Source: CALRGE01 sp964360635
Lineage (GTDB): Bacteria; Patescibacteriota; Gracilibacteria; UBA1369; 2-02-FULL-48-14
Length of the DNA: 64,000 bases
Direction of reading: 5' to 3'
Assembly: GCA_964360635.1 (NCBI GenBank)
Contig: CAYHXO010000008.1
Span: 1 to 64,000, forward strand
Shown: positions 1 to 8,800 of the stretch, in pieces
Layout: the number at the start of each line of letters is the position of its first letter
Numbering within the stretch: position 1 is the first letter of the stretch
The notes under the pieces: model-generated
Seen by the model: the letters and a program-made list of their open reading frames with translations, nothing else
What the model was told of the DNA's origin: nothing
The model's database searches: none
Program-made: the position numbers and the translations under genes

Positions 1-285
1 CAAAACTCCTTCTTCAGTTGCAAGAGCAGCAGCAACATCATCTTGTGTTGAAAGAGGATTGCAACCTGTAATTGCTACTAGAGCACCACCAGCGCGCAAT
101 GTCCTCACTAAAATTCCGGTCTCTTTTGTGATGTGCAAAGCCATCCCGATTTTCATGCCGGCAAATGGTTTTTCTTTTGCAAATCTTTCACGAACTTTTA
201 GAAGAGCGTGCATATTTCTTTCTGCAAGTTCCAAGTTCAATTTTCCTTGTCCCGCTAACGATGCATCTTTGATTATTGATTCCAT
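1..285 (-). CDS. ahcY: S-adenosylhomocysteine hydrolase, N-terminal part (cut by window edge)
   Basis: The first 95 codons of adenosylhomocysteinase, which splits S-adenosylhomocysteine into adenosine and homocysteine and so relieves product inhibition of methyltransferases. The reading frame is open to base 1. The N-terminus shows the family landmarks: KDASLAGQGK near residue 6, the ERFAKEKP segment, the LHITKETGILVRTL segment and CNPLSTQDDVAAAL near the break. The ATG at 283-285 lies 17 bp downstream of the metK stop, so the two form an operon of the SAM cycle. I see no Shine-Dalgarno motif before this ATG. The NAD-binding half is outside the window. Identity is confident. Confidence 0.9.
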   Translation of the reverse strand, partial: MESIIKDASLAGQGKLNLELAERNMHALLKVRERFAKEKPFAGMKIGMALHITKETGILVRTLRAGGALVAITGCNPLSTQDDVAAALATEEGVL

Positions 286-302
286 TGCCGCAATCTGGTT
301 AA

Positions 303-1433
303 TTATAAAGCTTTTAATATTTCTGCCTTGTCTGTTTTTTCCCAAGTGAAGTCAGGAAGCTCTCGGCCAAAGTGACCGTAAGCCGCTGTTTGTCTGTAGA
401 TCGGTCTTCTTAAATTCAAAGAAGTAATTATACCTTTTGGAGTTAGATCAAAGTTTTTTCGCACTAGTGCTACTAATGTTTCATCAGGCACTTTTCCTGT
501 TCCAAAAGTATTTACGTTGATTGAAACCGGCTCGGCTACACCGATGGCGTAAGAAATTTGTATCTCACACTTGTCCGCCAATCCTGAAGCCACAATATTT
601 TTAGCAACGTAACGTGCCGCGTAAGCAGCGCTTCTGTCTACTTTTGAAGGATCTTTACCTGAAAATGCACCTCCGCCGTGTCTACCCATTCCTCCGTAAG
701 TGTCCACAATAATTTTTCTACCGGTAAGTCCACAGTCTCCTGGAGGACCACCAATGATAAATTTCCCGGTAGGATTTATGTGGAAAATTGTGCTCGCTGT
801 TAAGTAATCTCCGCAAACCGGCTTAATAACTTTTTCAATAACATCTTCTCTAATTTGAGCATGAGTAACTTCCGGTCCGTGCTGTGTGGAAACCACAACG
901 GTATTCACACTCTTTGGTTTTCCATCAACATATTCAACTGAAACCTGACTTTTCCCGTCCGGTCTTAAGTAGGGAAGAGTTCCATTCTTTCTAACTTCAG
1001 CCAATTTCATTGTTAATTTGTGCGCCAACATGATTGGAAGCGGCATCAATTCCGGAGTTTCATTTACTGCGAATCCAAACATCATTCCTTGATCTCCGGC
1101 TCCTCCTGTATCTACACCCATCGCAATGTCTGGGCTTTGCTCATCAATTGTTGTAATCACAGCGCAGGCATCACAATCGAAGCCGTAAGTCGCGTCATTA
1201 TAACCGATTTCTTTAATAACGTTTCTGGCGATTTTCGCGATTGGGGCATATGCCGTGGTTGTGATCTCACCTGCAACAACAACCAATCCGGTTGTTACAA
1301 GTGTTTCACAGGCAACACGCCCATTTGGATCATCCTTGAAAATGGCATCTAAAACTGCATCTGAAATTTGATCGGCAACTTTATCAGGATGCCCTTCCGT
1401 AACAGATTCGGAAGTAAATAGGTGGGTGCTCAT
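303..1433 (-). CDS. metK: S-adenosylmethionine synthetase
   Basis: Makes SAM from methionine and ATP in the cytoplasm. The 376-residue length is normal for bacterial MetK. The N-terminus carries the ATP-site motif EGHPDK (residues 13-18) and the loop motif GAGDQGMMFG (111-120). The third signature, GGGAFSGKDP, follows in the C-terminal half together with the GPPGDCGLTGRK segment. It sits directly upstream of ahcY on the same strand, pairing SAM synthesis with SAH removal. This is fitting beside a locus with at least eight SAM-dependent methyltransferases. A TACAAA hexamer ends 4 bp before the ATG and may be its -10 box, but no good -35 is visible. The leader is too short for a SAM riboswitch. 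Confidence 0.97.
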   Translation of the reverse strand: MSTHLFTSESVTEGHPDKVADQISDAVLDAIFKDDPNGRVACETLVTTGLVVVAGEITTTAYAPIAKIARNVIKEIGYNDATYGFDCDACAVITTIDEQSPDIAMGVDTGGAGDQGMMFGFAVNETPELMPLPIMLAHKLTMKLAEVRKNGTLPYLRPDGKSQVSVEYVDGKPKSVNTVVVSTQHGPEVTHAQIREDVIEKVIKPVCGDYLTASTIFHINPTGKFIIGGPPGDCGLTGRKIIVDTYGGMGRHGGGAFSGKDPSKVDRSAAYAARYVAKNIVASGLADKCEIQISYAIGVAEPVSINVNTFGTGKVPDETLVALVRKNFDLTPKGIITSLNLRRPIYRQTAAYGHFGRELPDFTWEKTDKAEILKAL

Positions 1434-1487
1434 AAGGTTTGTAAAAAATCTCGCACAGCATATATGAATTGCAAAGGGGGGGCAATG

Positions 1488-2948
1488 TTATCTCTTAAAG
1501 AAATTTATTGCAGTAGTCATAATAAATTCATGTGGTGAGTGACGGAAAATTCTTCCGAAGAAAACTAGCAATCCCATATATAAAATAGGTGTAAAGCAAG
1601 CGGCAATTAAAGATAAATAAATGCCAAGAGGAAGATAAGTTTTTTGAGCAAAAATCACCATACAAATGATTGCAAATGGAAAGAAAGTAACTGTGAAAGA
1701 TTTAAGGATTTTTAAAATAGGAATCCTAATGAAAGTAATAACCATAATGATGGAACTTACAGCTGTGATTAACATTGATGCTATAGTTGCGATTGAAATT
1801 CCAGATAACCCCTTATTCCTAAACATATAAATTAGTATAATTGAAGATATGAGCTGAATTAAAAGAGTTAAAAACCTAAATTTAGGCTTTCCTACGCCAT
1901 CAAATACAGGGAATGTTACTATGTAAATAGATCTAAAAATCATTCCTATGCTTAGTATTTTTAAAACCTCAACAATAGAAATCCATTTCCCCCCAAAGAG
2001 TAATTGAATAAATTCATGACCATATCCGACTATTACTGCAGTAAAAATTAGAGATGTAATTAGTGCTACATCTAAAGTCTTGATGAAAGAATCTCTAACC
2101 ATATCTAATGATCCTTGTATTTTTGCATATGCTGAAAGGCCGACTCTGTATGATATGTCGTAAATATATGAAGACGGAATTAAGGCAAGATCTTTACTTT
2201 TGGAATATAGTCCAATACTGCCTGCATCTAACACTCTAGCTATAAAAATAGTGTCAATAATTGAAGTAAAGTAGTTAATCATATTCTGACCTACAACCCA
2301 CTTGCTGTAGCTCACCAGATGTTTTACCCCAGGGAACGAGAATACAAGCCTCGGTCTGTATGAGCTTATGAAAAATGTAGCAATACAGGTAGATAAGTAC
2401 ATCGCAAAAGTTCCTACTGCTAAAGCCCAGGCACTAGTACTAATAAAAAGAGCCCAAATCAAAGTTACAATAAATTGTATAATCATTCCAATTAAATCAC
2501 GTAGTAGAATTTTTTCAAATGCAAGTTCTCTAAAAACGTAGGTCTGGCCAACATTGCAAAAGCCCTGAATAAGTATAAAGATGGAAGAAAAACGAAGAAG
2601 ATTTGTTAGCCCTGGCACATTAAAAAAAGGCTCAATATAAGGTGCAGCGATAAAAATAATAATGCTCAAAATGATACCTCTGTATACACTTAATGACCAC
2701 ACCTGATCCAATTCTTTACGAGTGATTTCTTTTTTTTGTATCAACGCCTGACCAAAAGACGGCGAAAGAAATGTATCAAGTAAATTTACAATTATTCCTA
2801 CCATTGCCATAACACCATAATGGGATGGCTCTAATAATCTTGCAATGGTTAAAAATGACAATATCCCAAAAACTCTTTGTATAACAATTCCAAGAGTAAG
2901 CCATTGGCTTGCACGTAGTGCTTTTTTTAAGATGTCTTCATTTGCCAT
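1488..2948 (-). CDS. Wzx/WzxC-type polysaccharide flippase
   Basis: A 486-residue polytopic membrane protein with about 12-14 hydrophobic segments. It belongs by appearance to the MOP superfamily of lipid-linked oligosaccharide flippases (Polysacc_synt type, WzxC-like). The N-terminal part has the usual pattern of this family: a short amphipathic head, then a helix containing RVFGILSFLTIARLL and the segment PSHYGVMAMVG. Flippases move undecaprenyl-linked repeat units to the outer face of the cytoplasmic membrane. It overlaps the upstream capsule gene by 11 bp, so the two are probably co-transcribed. It is the only flippase I find in the window, so it is the likely exporter of the glycan made here. 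Confidence 0.85.
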   Translation of the reverse strand: MANEDILKKALRASQWLTLGIVIQRVFGILSFLTIARLLEPSHYGVMAMVGIIVNLLDTFLSPSFGQALIQKKEITRKELDQVWSLSVYRGIILSIIIFIAAPYIEPFFNVPGLTNLLRFSSIFILIQGFCNVGQTYVFRELAFEKILLRDLIGMIIQFIVTLIWALFISTSAWALAVGTFAMYLSTCIATFFISSYRPRLVFSFPGVKHLVSYSKWVVGQNMINYFTSIIDTIFIARVLDAGSIGLYSKSKDLALIPSSYIYDISYRVGLSAYAKIQGSLDMVRDSFIKTLDVALITSLIFTAVIVGYGHEFIQLLFGGKWISIVEVLKILSIGMIFRSIYIVTFPVFDGVGKPKFRFLTLLIQLISSIILIYMFRNKGLSGISIATIASMLITAVSSIIMVITFIRIPILKILKSFTVTFFPFAIICMVIFAQKTYLPLGIYLSLIAACFTPILYMGLLVFFGRIFRHSPHEFIMTTAINFFKR

Positions 2949-4413
2949 GGTCTTTTTTTATTATTTTCTCAAAGAATACAACAAAGTCGGTAAATTCTTT
3001 CGATTTATTGATGTCTTCGGGCTTGGTTTCGTGCCATAGTTTAAATAAATCAAGAGAAGTTGATGTATCAATAATTGCAGATATAAAATCTATCAATTCA
3101 TCTTCATTGTGTAAGTCTTGCGAGAATATATTTTGAAATAAATCTGCCAACTTCGTTAAATCTGTAATTTTATGAACAAAAGAAATTTCATTATAGAAAA
3201 CTTTCCCAAAAGTAATAACAGGTTTGCCTAAATATAATGCTTCCAACCCGGCAGTGCCACTAACTGTTACCAAAGCTTTGCAGTTTTGAAGAAGTTTTGC
3301 AGAAGAGAAATCTTGATGGATAACGACAATATTTGCCATTTCATTTAATCTTTTGTAATAAGATTTTGGCCTTATGTATGCCATTCCAGGATGCTCTTTT
3401 ATATAAAGCTTAAAACCGACAGGCAGTGCCTTTGCAATATTATGAGCCAATGCAACTTGATCTGTAAAGTATGGGCCAAGAACCATTGTCGATAACTCAG
3501 GATCTGTGTGCAAAGGAAAGTAGACATAATTATCTTCTTCATTAAATTTTTTAAATTCACTGTTGTAATTCATCAATCTTCTAAAGCCTCGGACTGAGCG
3601 ATTTTTTAGATAATCAATTGGTTTCTGCTCCTGGTAGTCGAGGTAACGGCACTCTTTGTAATAAGCACGTAAATATTTAAAGAACCCAAAGAACTCGAGC
3701 CATAAGATTTTTAGGAAAGAACTTCTTCGATACGCACCTTTCCATATTCTTGGTATCGGAATTTCTTTATAATCAAGTATCAATTTTCTAGCCGCATCTT
3801 TATTTTTTGATACATAAGATCCGGCTCTTATCCTTTGAAATAAGGCATTCGCTATTGAGTATCCTTCATTGCCATTATCGGTTATCGTAACGAAATTTTT
3901 CACTCTAGTGTGCTCAATTGTATGGGTCTTAATGCCCATTTTTCTTGCCACTTGGTACATTATTAAAGTGCTCGTTGAAGCAATTGCCGAAAATACAACA
4001 AAATCCGGCTTCTCTTTCTTGTAAAAGTTAATAACTTCTCTAAAAGTTACCTGCATAATTTTAAGCATGTCTTCATACTTAAATAGTGCGTCGTTAGAAT
4101 ATTCCTTGATGGGATAGCTCATCATTAATAATCTATCCGCGAGAAAATATGGCCAAAGATTTGGTATCCCATATTCTTTTTCCATTTGCTTCAAATATTC
4201 CAAATCCAATTTTTCTTCCTTTGCAGCTTTATAAATTCTAGCTTCATATATTAAGCTAGAAAAAATATTCTTATTCCCACTCAGAAAATCCTCAGCTTTT
4301 TTCGATTGAACAAAACCGCAAAATTGATTGATTTCGCCATCCGCTCTAAATTTCTCACACATGGCGTAGGCCAATTTCGCAAAATTTCTCTGCATGAAAA
4401 AACAAGCTTTCAT
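2938..4413 (-). CDS. KpsS/LipB-like capsule polysaccharide biosynthesis protein
   Basis: A 491-residue soluble protein resembling the Capsule_synth family (KpsC/KpsS/LipA/LipB), whose GT-B-like members act on the Kdo linker of capsules. Visible landmarks are YFPLHTDPE (298-306), KEHPG (339-343) and TVSGTAGLEAL (383-393) followed by GKPVITFG. These match the C-terminal nucleotide-sugar-binding half of the family. The N-terminal 250 residues are less familiar. It leads an operon with the flippase and diverges from pseB across a 156-bp promoter region. The family's usual donor is CMP-Kdo. Because this locus makes a CMP-nonulosonate, it could instead use that sugar; this is inference. The family call is fairly sure, the reaction is not. 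Confidence 0.7.
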   Translation of the reverse strand: MKACFFMQRNFAKLAYAMCEKFRADGEINQFCGFVQSKKAEDFLSGNKNIFSSLIYEARIYKAAKEEKLDLEYLKQMEKEYGIPNLWPYFLADRLLMMSYPIKEYSNDALFKYEDMLKIMQVTFREVINFYKKEKPDFVVFSAIASTSTLIMYQVARKMGIKTHTIEHTRVKNFVTITDNGNEGYSIANALFQRIRAGSYVSKNKDAARKLILDYKEIPIPRIWKGAYRRSSFLKILWLEFFGFFKYLRAYYKECRYLDYQEQKPIDYLKNRSVRGFRRLMNYNSEFKKFNEEDNYVYFPLHTDPELSTMVLGPYFTDQVALAHNIAKALPVGFKLYIKEHPGMAYIRPKSYYKRLNEMANIVVIHQDFSSAKLLQNCKALVTVSGTAGLEALYLGKPVITFGKVFYNEISFVHKITDLTKLADLFQNIFSQDLHNEDELIDFISAIIDTSTSLDLFKLWHETKPEDINKSKEFTDFVVFFEKIIKKDHGK

Positions 4414-4531
4414 TTCGTATTGATTAGCCTATAAATCGATTGCATATCAGGGGGATATTATATTTAACATTATATCTTGACCAATGCATTGTAAATTAAT
4501 GCTCGGAGTAGTCAAATTTCAGGTCAATCTG

Positions 4532-4559
4532 TTGACACATAGCTGGCCTCAGGTATAGT
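4532..4559 (+). promoter_or_regulatory. Sigma70-type promoter for pseB
   Basis: TTGACA at 4532-4537 and TATAGT at 4554-4559, spacer 16 bp. Only 10 bp separate the -10 box from the ATG at 4570, so transcription should start about 3-5 bases before the start codon. There is no room for a Shine-Dalgarno site, so the mRNA is expected to be leaderless or nearly so. Confidence 0.7.
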
Positions 4560-4569
4560 CATTCCACTT

Positions 4570-5559
4570 ATGTTTGAAAATACAGATTTCTCATTTTTTG
4601 ACGGGAAAAGCATCTTAATCACAGGAGGAACTGGTACTTTCGGTAAAGCCTTCACAAAGTTATTGCTTGAAAACAGTAAAGCAAGAAGGTTGATTATTTT
4701 TAGCCGTGACGAGTTAAAGCAGTCGCAATTGATTGAAGATTATAAAGAATACAATGATAGAGTCAGGTTTTTCTTGGGTGATGTAAGAGATAAAGATCGT
4801 TTGCTGAGGGCATTCAAAAGTGTTGATATTATTGCGCATGCCGCAGCCCTAAAGCATGTTCCAATTTTGGAATACAACCCTTTTGAAGCGGTTAAAACCA
4901 ATGTTATTGGAACACAAAATATAATTGATGCCGCGATTGATTGCGGAGTGGAAAGGGTACTTTTCATTTCAACTGATAAAGCGGTAAGCCCGATTAATTT
5001 ATATGGAGGAACTAAGCTGGTAGCGGAAAAACTTGTAATAGCGGCAAATTCCTACGGGGCAGGGAAGACTTTATTCTCAGTTTTAAGATACGGTAATGTT
5101 CTTGGCAGTAGAGGTAGTCTTTTGGATAATTTAAAGAAACAAATAGAAACGGGTACAGTTAAACTTACTGATGAAAGAATGACTCGTTTCTGGATAAGAA
5201 TAGAGGATGCCGTTAAATTTGCAGCACATTCACTGGTGAATATGCAAGGTGGTGAGACCTTTATTCCACGATTACCTTCCATGAGTATTAAAACTCTACT
5301 TGAAACTTTATCTGAAGGTTGCAAAATCGAGGTTGTTGGGATTAGACCGGGAGAGAAATTACATGAAACTCTTATTACTGAAGAAGAATCCGTTAGGGGC
5401 GAAGAATTTAATGAAATTTTTATAATTCACCCTGATGTTTCTGAAAATAGCCGTAGACCTCGTGGACAAGGCAAAGCACTGCCGGAAGCATTTAGATATT
5501 CAAGCGACACAAATGCGGATTGGCTCAGCGAAACAGAACTTAAAGATTTATTAGTTTAG
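4570..5559 (+). CDS. pseB: UDP-N-acetylglucosamine 4,6-dehydratase (inverting), pseudaminic acid pathway
   Basis: First step of pseudaminic acid synthesis: converts UDP-GlcNAc to the 4-keto-6-deoxy-L-arabino sugar, with C5 epimerisation, using bound NADP. The 329 residues have the Rossmann motif GGTGTFGKA (19-27), the PseB/FlaA1-specific stretch LKHVPILEYNP (94-104) and STDKAVSPINLYGGTK (134-149) with catalytic Tyr145 and Lys149. It lacks the N-terminal membrane domain of PglF/CapD-like relatives, so it is the soluble short form. It has its own promoter. Its product should feed PseC at 19679. It converges on the GNAT gene downstream with a 4-bp overlap. PseB and legionaminic-type LegB differ in sequence, and this one looks like PseB. 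Confidence 0.9.
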   Translation: MFENTDFSFFDGKSILITGGTGTFGKAFTKLLLENSKARRLIIFSRDELKQSQLIEDYKEYNDRVRFFLGDVRDKDRLLRAFKSVDIIAHAAALKHVPILEYNPFEAVKTNVIGTQNIIDAAIDCGVERVLFISTDKAVSPINLYGGTKLVAEKLVIAANSYGAGKTLFSVLRYGNVLGSRGSLLDNLKKQIETGTVKLTDERMTRFWIRIEDAVKFAAHSLVNMQGGETFIPRLPSMSIKTLLETLSEGCKIEVVGIRPGEKLHETLITEEESVRGEEFNEIFIIHPDVSENSRRPRGQGKALPEAFRYSSDTNADWLSETELKDLLV

Positions 5560-6137
5560 ATGCTGTTTAGATTTGAAAATCTCTTTTTATGAGACTCGAA
5601 AAGTTCTTTGTAGTAGTCTTCGCAAATTAAGCCTAAATGTATTGCGTCATAATATTGGCTGTTTCTATAGATGTCGTGTTTAGCCCTTCCTTCAAGTTTA
5701 AAACCGGCTTTTATATAAGCTCCTTCCGCCCGTTTATTATCAGCGGTACATCCAAGGTAAACCCGTTCAAGATTTAACCTGTCAAATCCATAAAAAGTCA
5801 TTAGTTCAATCACCTCCGTTCCATATCCTTTGCCCCAAACGGATTTATCGCCAAGCAAAATTCTCAATTCACCTTTTCTGGCGGTGAAATGCAGACCGTA
5901 GTAGCCGGTAAAACCAATTGTTTCTCCGCTGACTTTATCGACAATCATCAAAATAATATTTTTTTCTGAGATAAGATCTTCTTCAATCCATTCTTTAACT
6001 TGTCTCACACTTTGAGGTCTCTGCCCATAGAACATGTATGTTGTTACTTCACCATCGTTTAACCAAGAAGCTATTAATTCAAAATCAGTTTCCGTAAGAG
6101 GTCTAAGCTCAATTCTTTCAGATTGTAAAAAAGCCAT
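5556..6137 (-). CDS. GNAT acetyltransferase (RimJ/RimL type), possible PseH role
   Basis: A 193-residue single-domain acetyltransferase. It begins with the typical ERIELRPLTETDFELIASWL strand and helix, and has the acetyl-CoA P-loop as VWGKGYGTEV followed by LERVYLGCTADNKRAEGAYIK. The RimJ/RimL (Acetyltransf_3) subgroup modifies proteins, amino sugars and antibiotics. Its place between pseB and a GT-B/GNAT fusion suggests acetylation of an amino sugar, for example the 4-amino group in the PseH step. That is inference, because the fusion next door carries a second GNAT domain that fits PseH better. The 5-bp gap to the upstream gene on the same strand implies an operon. Confidence 0.75.
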   Translation of the reverse strand: MAFLQSERIELRPLTETDFELIASWLNDGEVTTYMFYGQRPQSVRQVKEWIEEDLISEKNIILMIVDKVSGETIGFTGYYGLHFTARKGELRILLGDKSVWGKGYGTEVIELMTFYGFDRLNLERVYLGCTADNKRAEGAYIKAGFKLEGRAKHDIYRNSQYYDAIHLGLICEDYYKELFESHKKRFSNLNSI

Positions 6138-6142
6138 TTTTA

Positions 6143-7516
6143 TTAATTACGCTTAGGATTATGATGAAAATCATCTACTTTGTCAATCGCAGGTTTTTCG
6201 TAATATAAAATTCCGTTCTCTTCGCGTTGAAGTTTGAATCCTGAGTAATCGGCAATATATTTGGAGGCATAGTTCTCGATTTTTATTTCTGCGCGAAGCG
6301 GTTCCGTAATAATCAGTGATAAGAGAAAAAGCATCTGTTTGCCTATGCCATGCCCTCTTGCCTCTCTTGCTATCGCCCAGGTTAATAGATAAGCATCTTT
6401 GGAAAAGTCTGCCCGAATTGAGCCAACAGGTCGGCCCATGCACATTACTATAAATAATTTTCTATCTTTGTCATTCAATACTTTATTCAGCCACGAAATA
6501 TGATTTTCAATCTCAATTATTTCAGTAGTATGGCAGAATTTTCTGACCTCTGGGTCATTCCGCCACTTTAGCAGTACATCAGCATCTTCGATTGTCGCCG
6601 GTCTAAGTTGTATACTGTTTTTTACTAATGCATTTAAGGAATCGATAACATTATCTCTTGCATTTTTCACTAATTTATAATCATTAATTACATGCTTTTC
6701 ATCCATTAAATCAATGATGCTTTTTTCAAGGTCGGTTTTTTTATAAACGGCTTTGGTCAAACCTAATCGATTTGTTACAAGTGGATCTTTCACGTTCAGA
6801 CCCGGTTGATAGCTCAAAACTTTTCTACCTGACATAGTTGCCTCAAAAAGAGCCATTGAATTCATACCAATAACAAGCTTGGCTTCTCGAATCAAGTCTG
6901 TTGTGTCAGATGTTGTAATCTCAATGTCCAAGTTTTCGAACTTGTTAAGATTTTTTGTTCGCGGATGCATTTTAACTTTAATTTTCTTCTCAATTCCAAG
7001 ATTTTTAAAAGCATCAACAAAGTCGTTTAAAATTTCAATTTCATTAAGACCTATGTTATTTTCAAGCTCGGTAAAGGGTTGGCAAAAAAATACAATCGAG
7101 TTTCCTTCATCCTCAATTTTTTTAAATTTATCAAAATAGGGATTTCCAGTCACGGAAATTTTTTCAGGGTCAAAGCCGGCCTCCATCAAATCAATTTTGG
7201 CAATGTCGTCCATTACAAAAATATAATCCGGCACTGCGTCTTTGAAGCGCACTTCATAGTTTACCCATGAGTCCAGAACCGCCACACTTTTAATCCCGAT
7301 TTTTTTCGCTGCTCTAACAAATCTTTTATCTAAACTTTCATACGATGCACTTGTTCCAACTACGACGATAAAAGCGTTTTTTATGGCATTTTCAATCTCA
7401 TCGTCACTTAAATGATTTTTAAAAACCTCACAATTTAACTTGGCCGCAACAGCTGCGATTGCATTGTATCCGCCAAGATCTTCCGCGGAAAAAATAAACT
7501 TATTATTTTCTTTCAT
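6143..7516 (-). CDS. GT-B-like domain fused to GNAT acetyltransferase (candidate PseG/PseH substitute)
   Basis: A two-domain protein of 457 residues. Residues 1 to about 290 look like a GT-B or UDP-sugar-epimerase fold: VVVGTSAS (51-58), VTGNPYFD (122-129), KMHPRTKNL (182-190) and VIGMNSMALFEATMSG (215-230). Residues about 302-445 are a GNAT domain with LRPATIEDADVLLKWRNDPEVR at its start and the acetyl-CoA loop RGHGIGK (387-393). The GNAT part resembles the acetyltransferase fused to PseG in some pseudaminic acid clusters. The N-terminal domain lacks the glycine/histidine start motif of classical PseG. If it releases UDP from the diacetamido sugar it would be a non-orthologous PseG, but a glycosyltransferase role is equally possible. 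It overlaps the upstream DegT gene by 14 bp. Confidence 0.6.
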   Translation of the reverse strand: MKENNKFIFSAEDLGGYNAIAAVAAKLNCEVFKNHLSDDEIENAIKNAFIVVVGTSASYESLDKRFVRAAKKIGIKSVAVLDSWVNYEVRFKDAVPDYIFVMDDIAKIDLMEAGFDPEKISVTGNPYFDKFKKIEDEGNSIVFFCQPFTELENNIGLNEIEILNDFVDAFKNLGIEKKIKVKMHPRTKNLNKFENLDIEITTSDTTDLIREAKLVIGMNSMALFEATMSGRKVLSYQPGLNVKDPLVTNRLGLTKAVYKKTDLEKSIIDLMDEKHVINDYKLVKNARDNVIDSLNALVKNSIQLRPATIEDADVLLKWRNDPEVRKFCHTTEIIEIENHISWLNKVLNDKDRKLFIVMCMGRPVGSIRADFSKDAYLLTWAIAREARGHGIGKQMLFLLSLIITEPLRAEIKIENYASKYIADYSGFKLQREENGILYYEKPAIDKVDDFHHNPKRN

Positions 7517-8798
7517 ATTCTTTTAATTCCTCAATGTTCCTCTCAATTTTTTTCACCGCATCAACGAATAAATCAATATCGGATTTTGACTGTGGCCTCT
7601 GGCACATGCTAGTATGCATGACTTCTTCAAAATACATTTTTTCTACGACGGGACAAATACCTTTTTCATAAGAGATATTCTGAGGATACTCCGTAGAAAC
7701 GAATGGAAATTGTGAATTTGGGAACATTTTTTTTTGTTGATAGACCGGAAGCAAATACAAGGGTTTTTGATAACCCTCCGCGATAGCAAAATTTTCAGCG
7801 CGCATTGCCTCAACAAAAGTTTTGCGCGTAATACCGATTTTCTCACTAATAATTTTGAACGGATAAATGTAATAGACGTGTTTTGAATTTTCTAATGCCG
7901 GCGAAGGAACAAGCCAGTCAATTTCTTTCAGTCTTTCAGTAAAATGATCTGCCAAGGTAATCCTTTCGCAATTCAGAACATCAAGCTTTTTAAATTGTTC
8001 CAGAGCTACAACAGCATGTAGTTCGCTCATTCTGTAATTACTCCCAACTATTGCTTCAAACTCTCCGCCTTCCACAATCATATCATTAACGACAGCTTCT
8101 CCATGATTCCTCACCAGCTGCGCGCGTAGTGCATAATTGTCATTGTTGGTGATTAAAACTCCTCCTTCCCCACACTGCACGACTTTGTGAATGTTAAAAC
8201 TGAAGACTCCAATGTCACCAATGGTTCCGGCAAGCTTGCCTTTATAACTTGCTCCCATTGCCTGAGCACAGTCTTCAATAATTTTCAAATTATACTTTTT
8301 AGCGATTTCCAAAATACGGTCAAACTTCGGGGTCCCGCCCATCAAATCTACAACAAAAATAGCCTTTGTTTGTGCGTTAATGTTTTTTTCTACCGATTCA
8401 GGGTCAAGACAAAAAGTCTCATCAACATCTGCAAAAACAGGAACGGCATTATTTAATAATACAGCACTTGCTGTCGCGCTCATTGTGTAGGGAGGAACGA
8501 TAACTTGATCACCCGGTCCGATTCCTAGAGCTGTTACTGCAGCTTGTAAGCCAGTAGTCGCAGAATTAAAACTCACGGCATGTTTGGTTCCAAAATATTC
8601 CGTGAACGCTTTTTCAAGTACTTTTACGTGTCTTCCGCCCAAAAATTTAGAACCGGCTCTTCCCAAAAAATCTGACAAAAGTTCCTTGTTTGCAAAAATT
8701 GAATCTACGGCAGTTTTTTCTTCAGTATTAACTGTGTAATATGCAGGAAAAGTTTGATTTAAGATTGGTTTTCCGCCAAATAGTGCAAGCTCAGACAT
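7503..8798 (-). CDS. DegT/DnrJ/EryC1-family sugar aminotransferase
   Basis: A PLP-dependent sugar transaminase of 431 residues, an ordinary length for the family. The N-terminus ALFGGKPILNQTFP is typical of the branch found in nonulosonate and spore-coat clusters. Visible sites are EDCAQA (175-180, with Asp176 for the pyridine nitrogen), FSFNIHK with the PLP Lys205, and CGEGG after it. Such enzymes add an amino group to a keto-sugar nucleotide. PseC is a different gene here (19679), so this one probably makes a second amino sugar. It lies in a five-gene run with a MocA-type oxidoreductase upstream, which could supply the keto substrate. The exact sugar cannot be read from sequence. Confidence 0.85.
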   Translation of the reverse strand: MSELALFGGKPILNQTFPAYYTVNTEEKTAVDSIFANKELLSDFLGRAGSKFLGGRHVKVLEKAFTEYFGTKHAVSFNSATTGLQAAVTALGIGPGDQVIVPPYTMSATASAVLLNNAVPVFADVDETFCLDPESVEKNINAQTKAIFVVDLMGGTPKFDRILEIAKKYNLKIIEDCAQAMGASYKGKLAGTIGDIGVFSFNIHKVVQCGEGGVLITNNDNYALRAQLVRNHGEAVVNDMIVEGGEFEAIVGSNYRMSELHAVVALEQFKKLDVLNCERITLADHFTERLKEIDWLVPSPALENSKHVYYIYPFKIISEKIGITRKTFVEAMRAENFAIAEGYQKPLYLLPVYQQKKMFPNSQFPFVSTEYPQNISYEKGICPVVEKMYFEEVMHTSMCQRPQSKSDIDLFVDAVKKIERNIEELKEYERK

Positions 8799-8800
8799 TC

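Noticed and set aside
1020..1352. Plus-strand frame inside metK
   Set aside because: Antisense shadow of a conserved gene. The same applies to the frames inside pseI (12512-12859), PIG-L (9982-10485), the class III aminotransferase (18000-18521) and the hydrolase (52258-52527).
1434..1487. SAM riboswitch before metK
   Set aside because: Only 54 bp lie between the upstream gene and metK, too short for known SAM riboswitch classes with an expression platform, and no matching stem pattern was seen.
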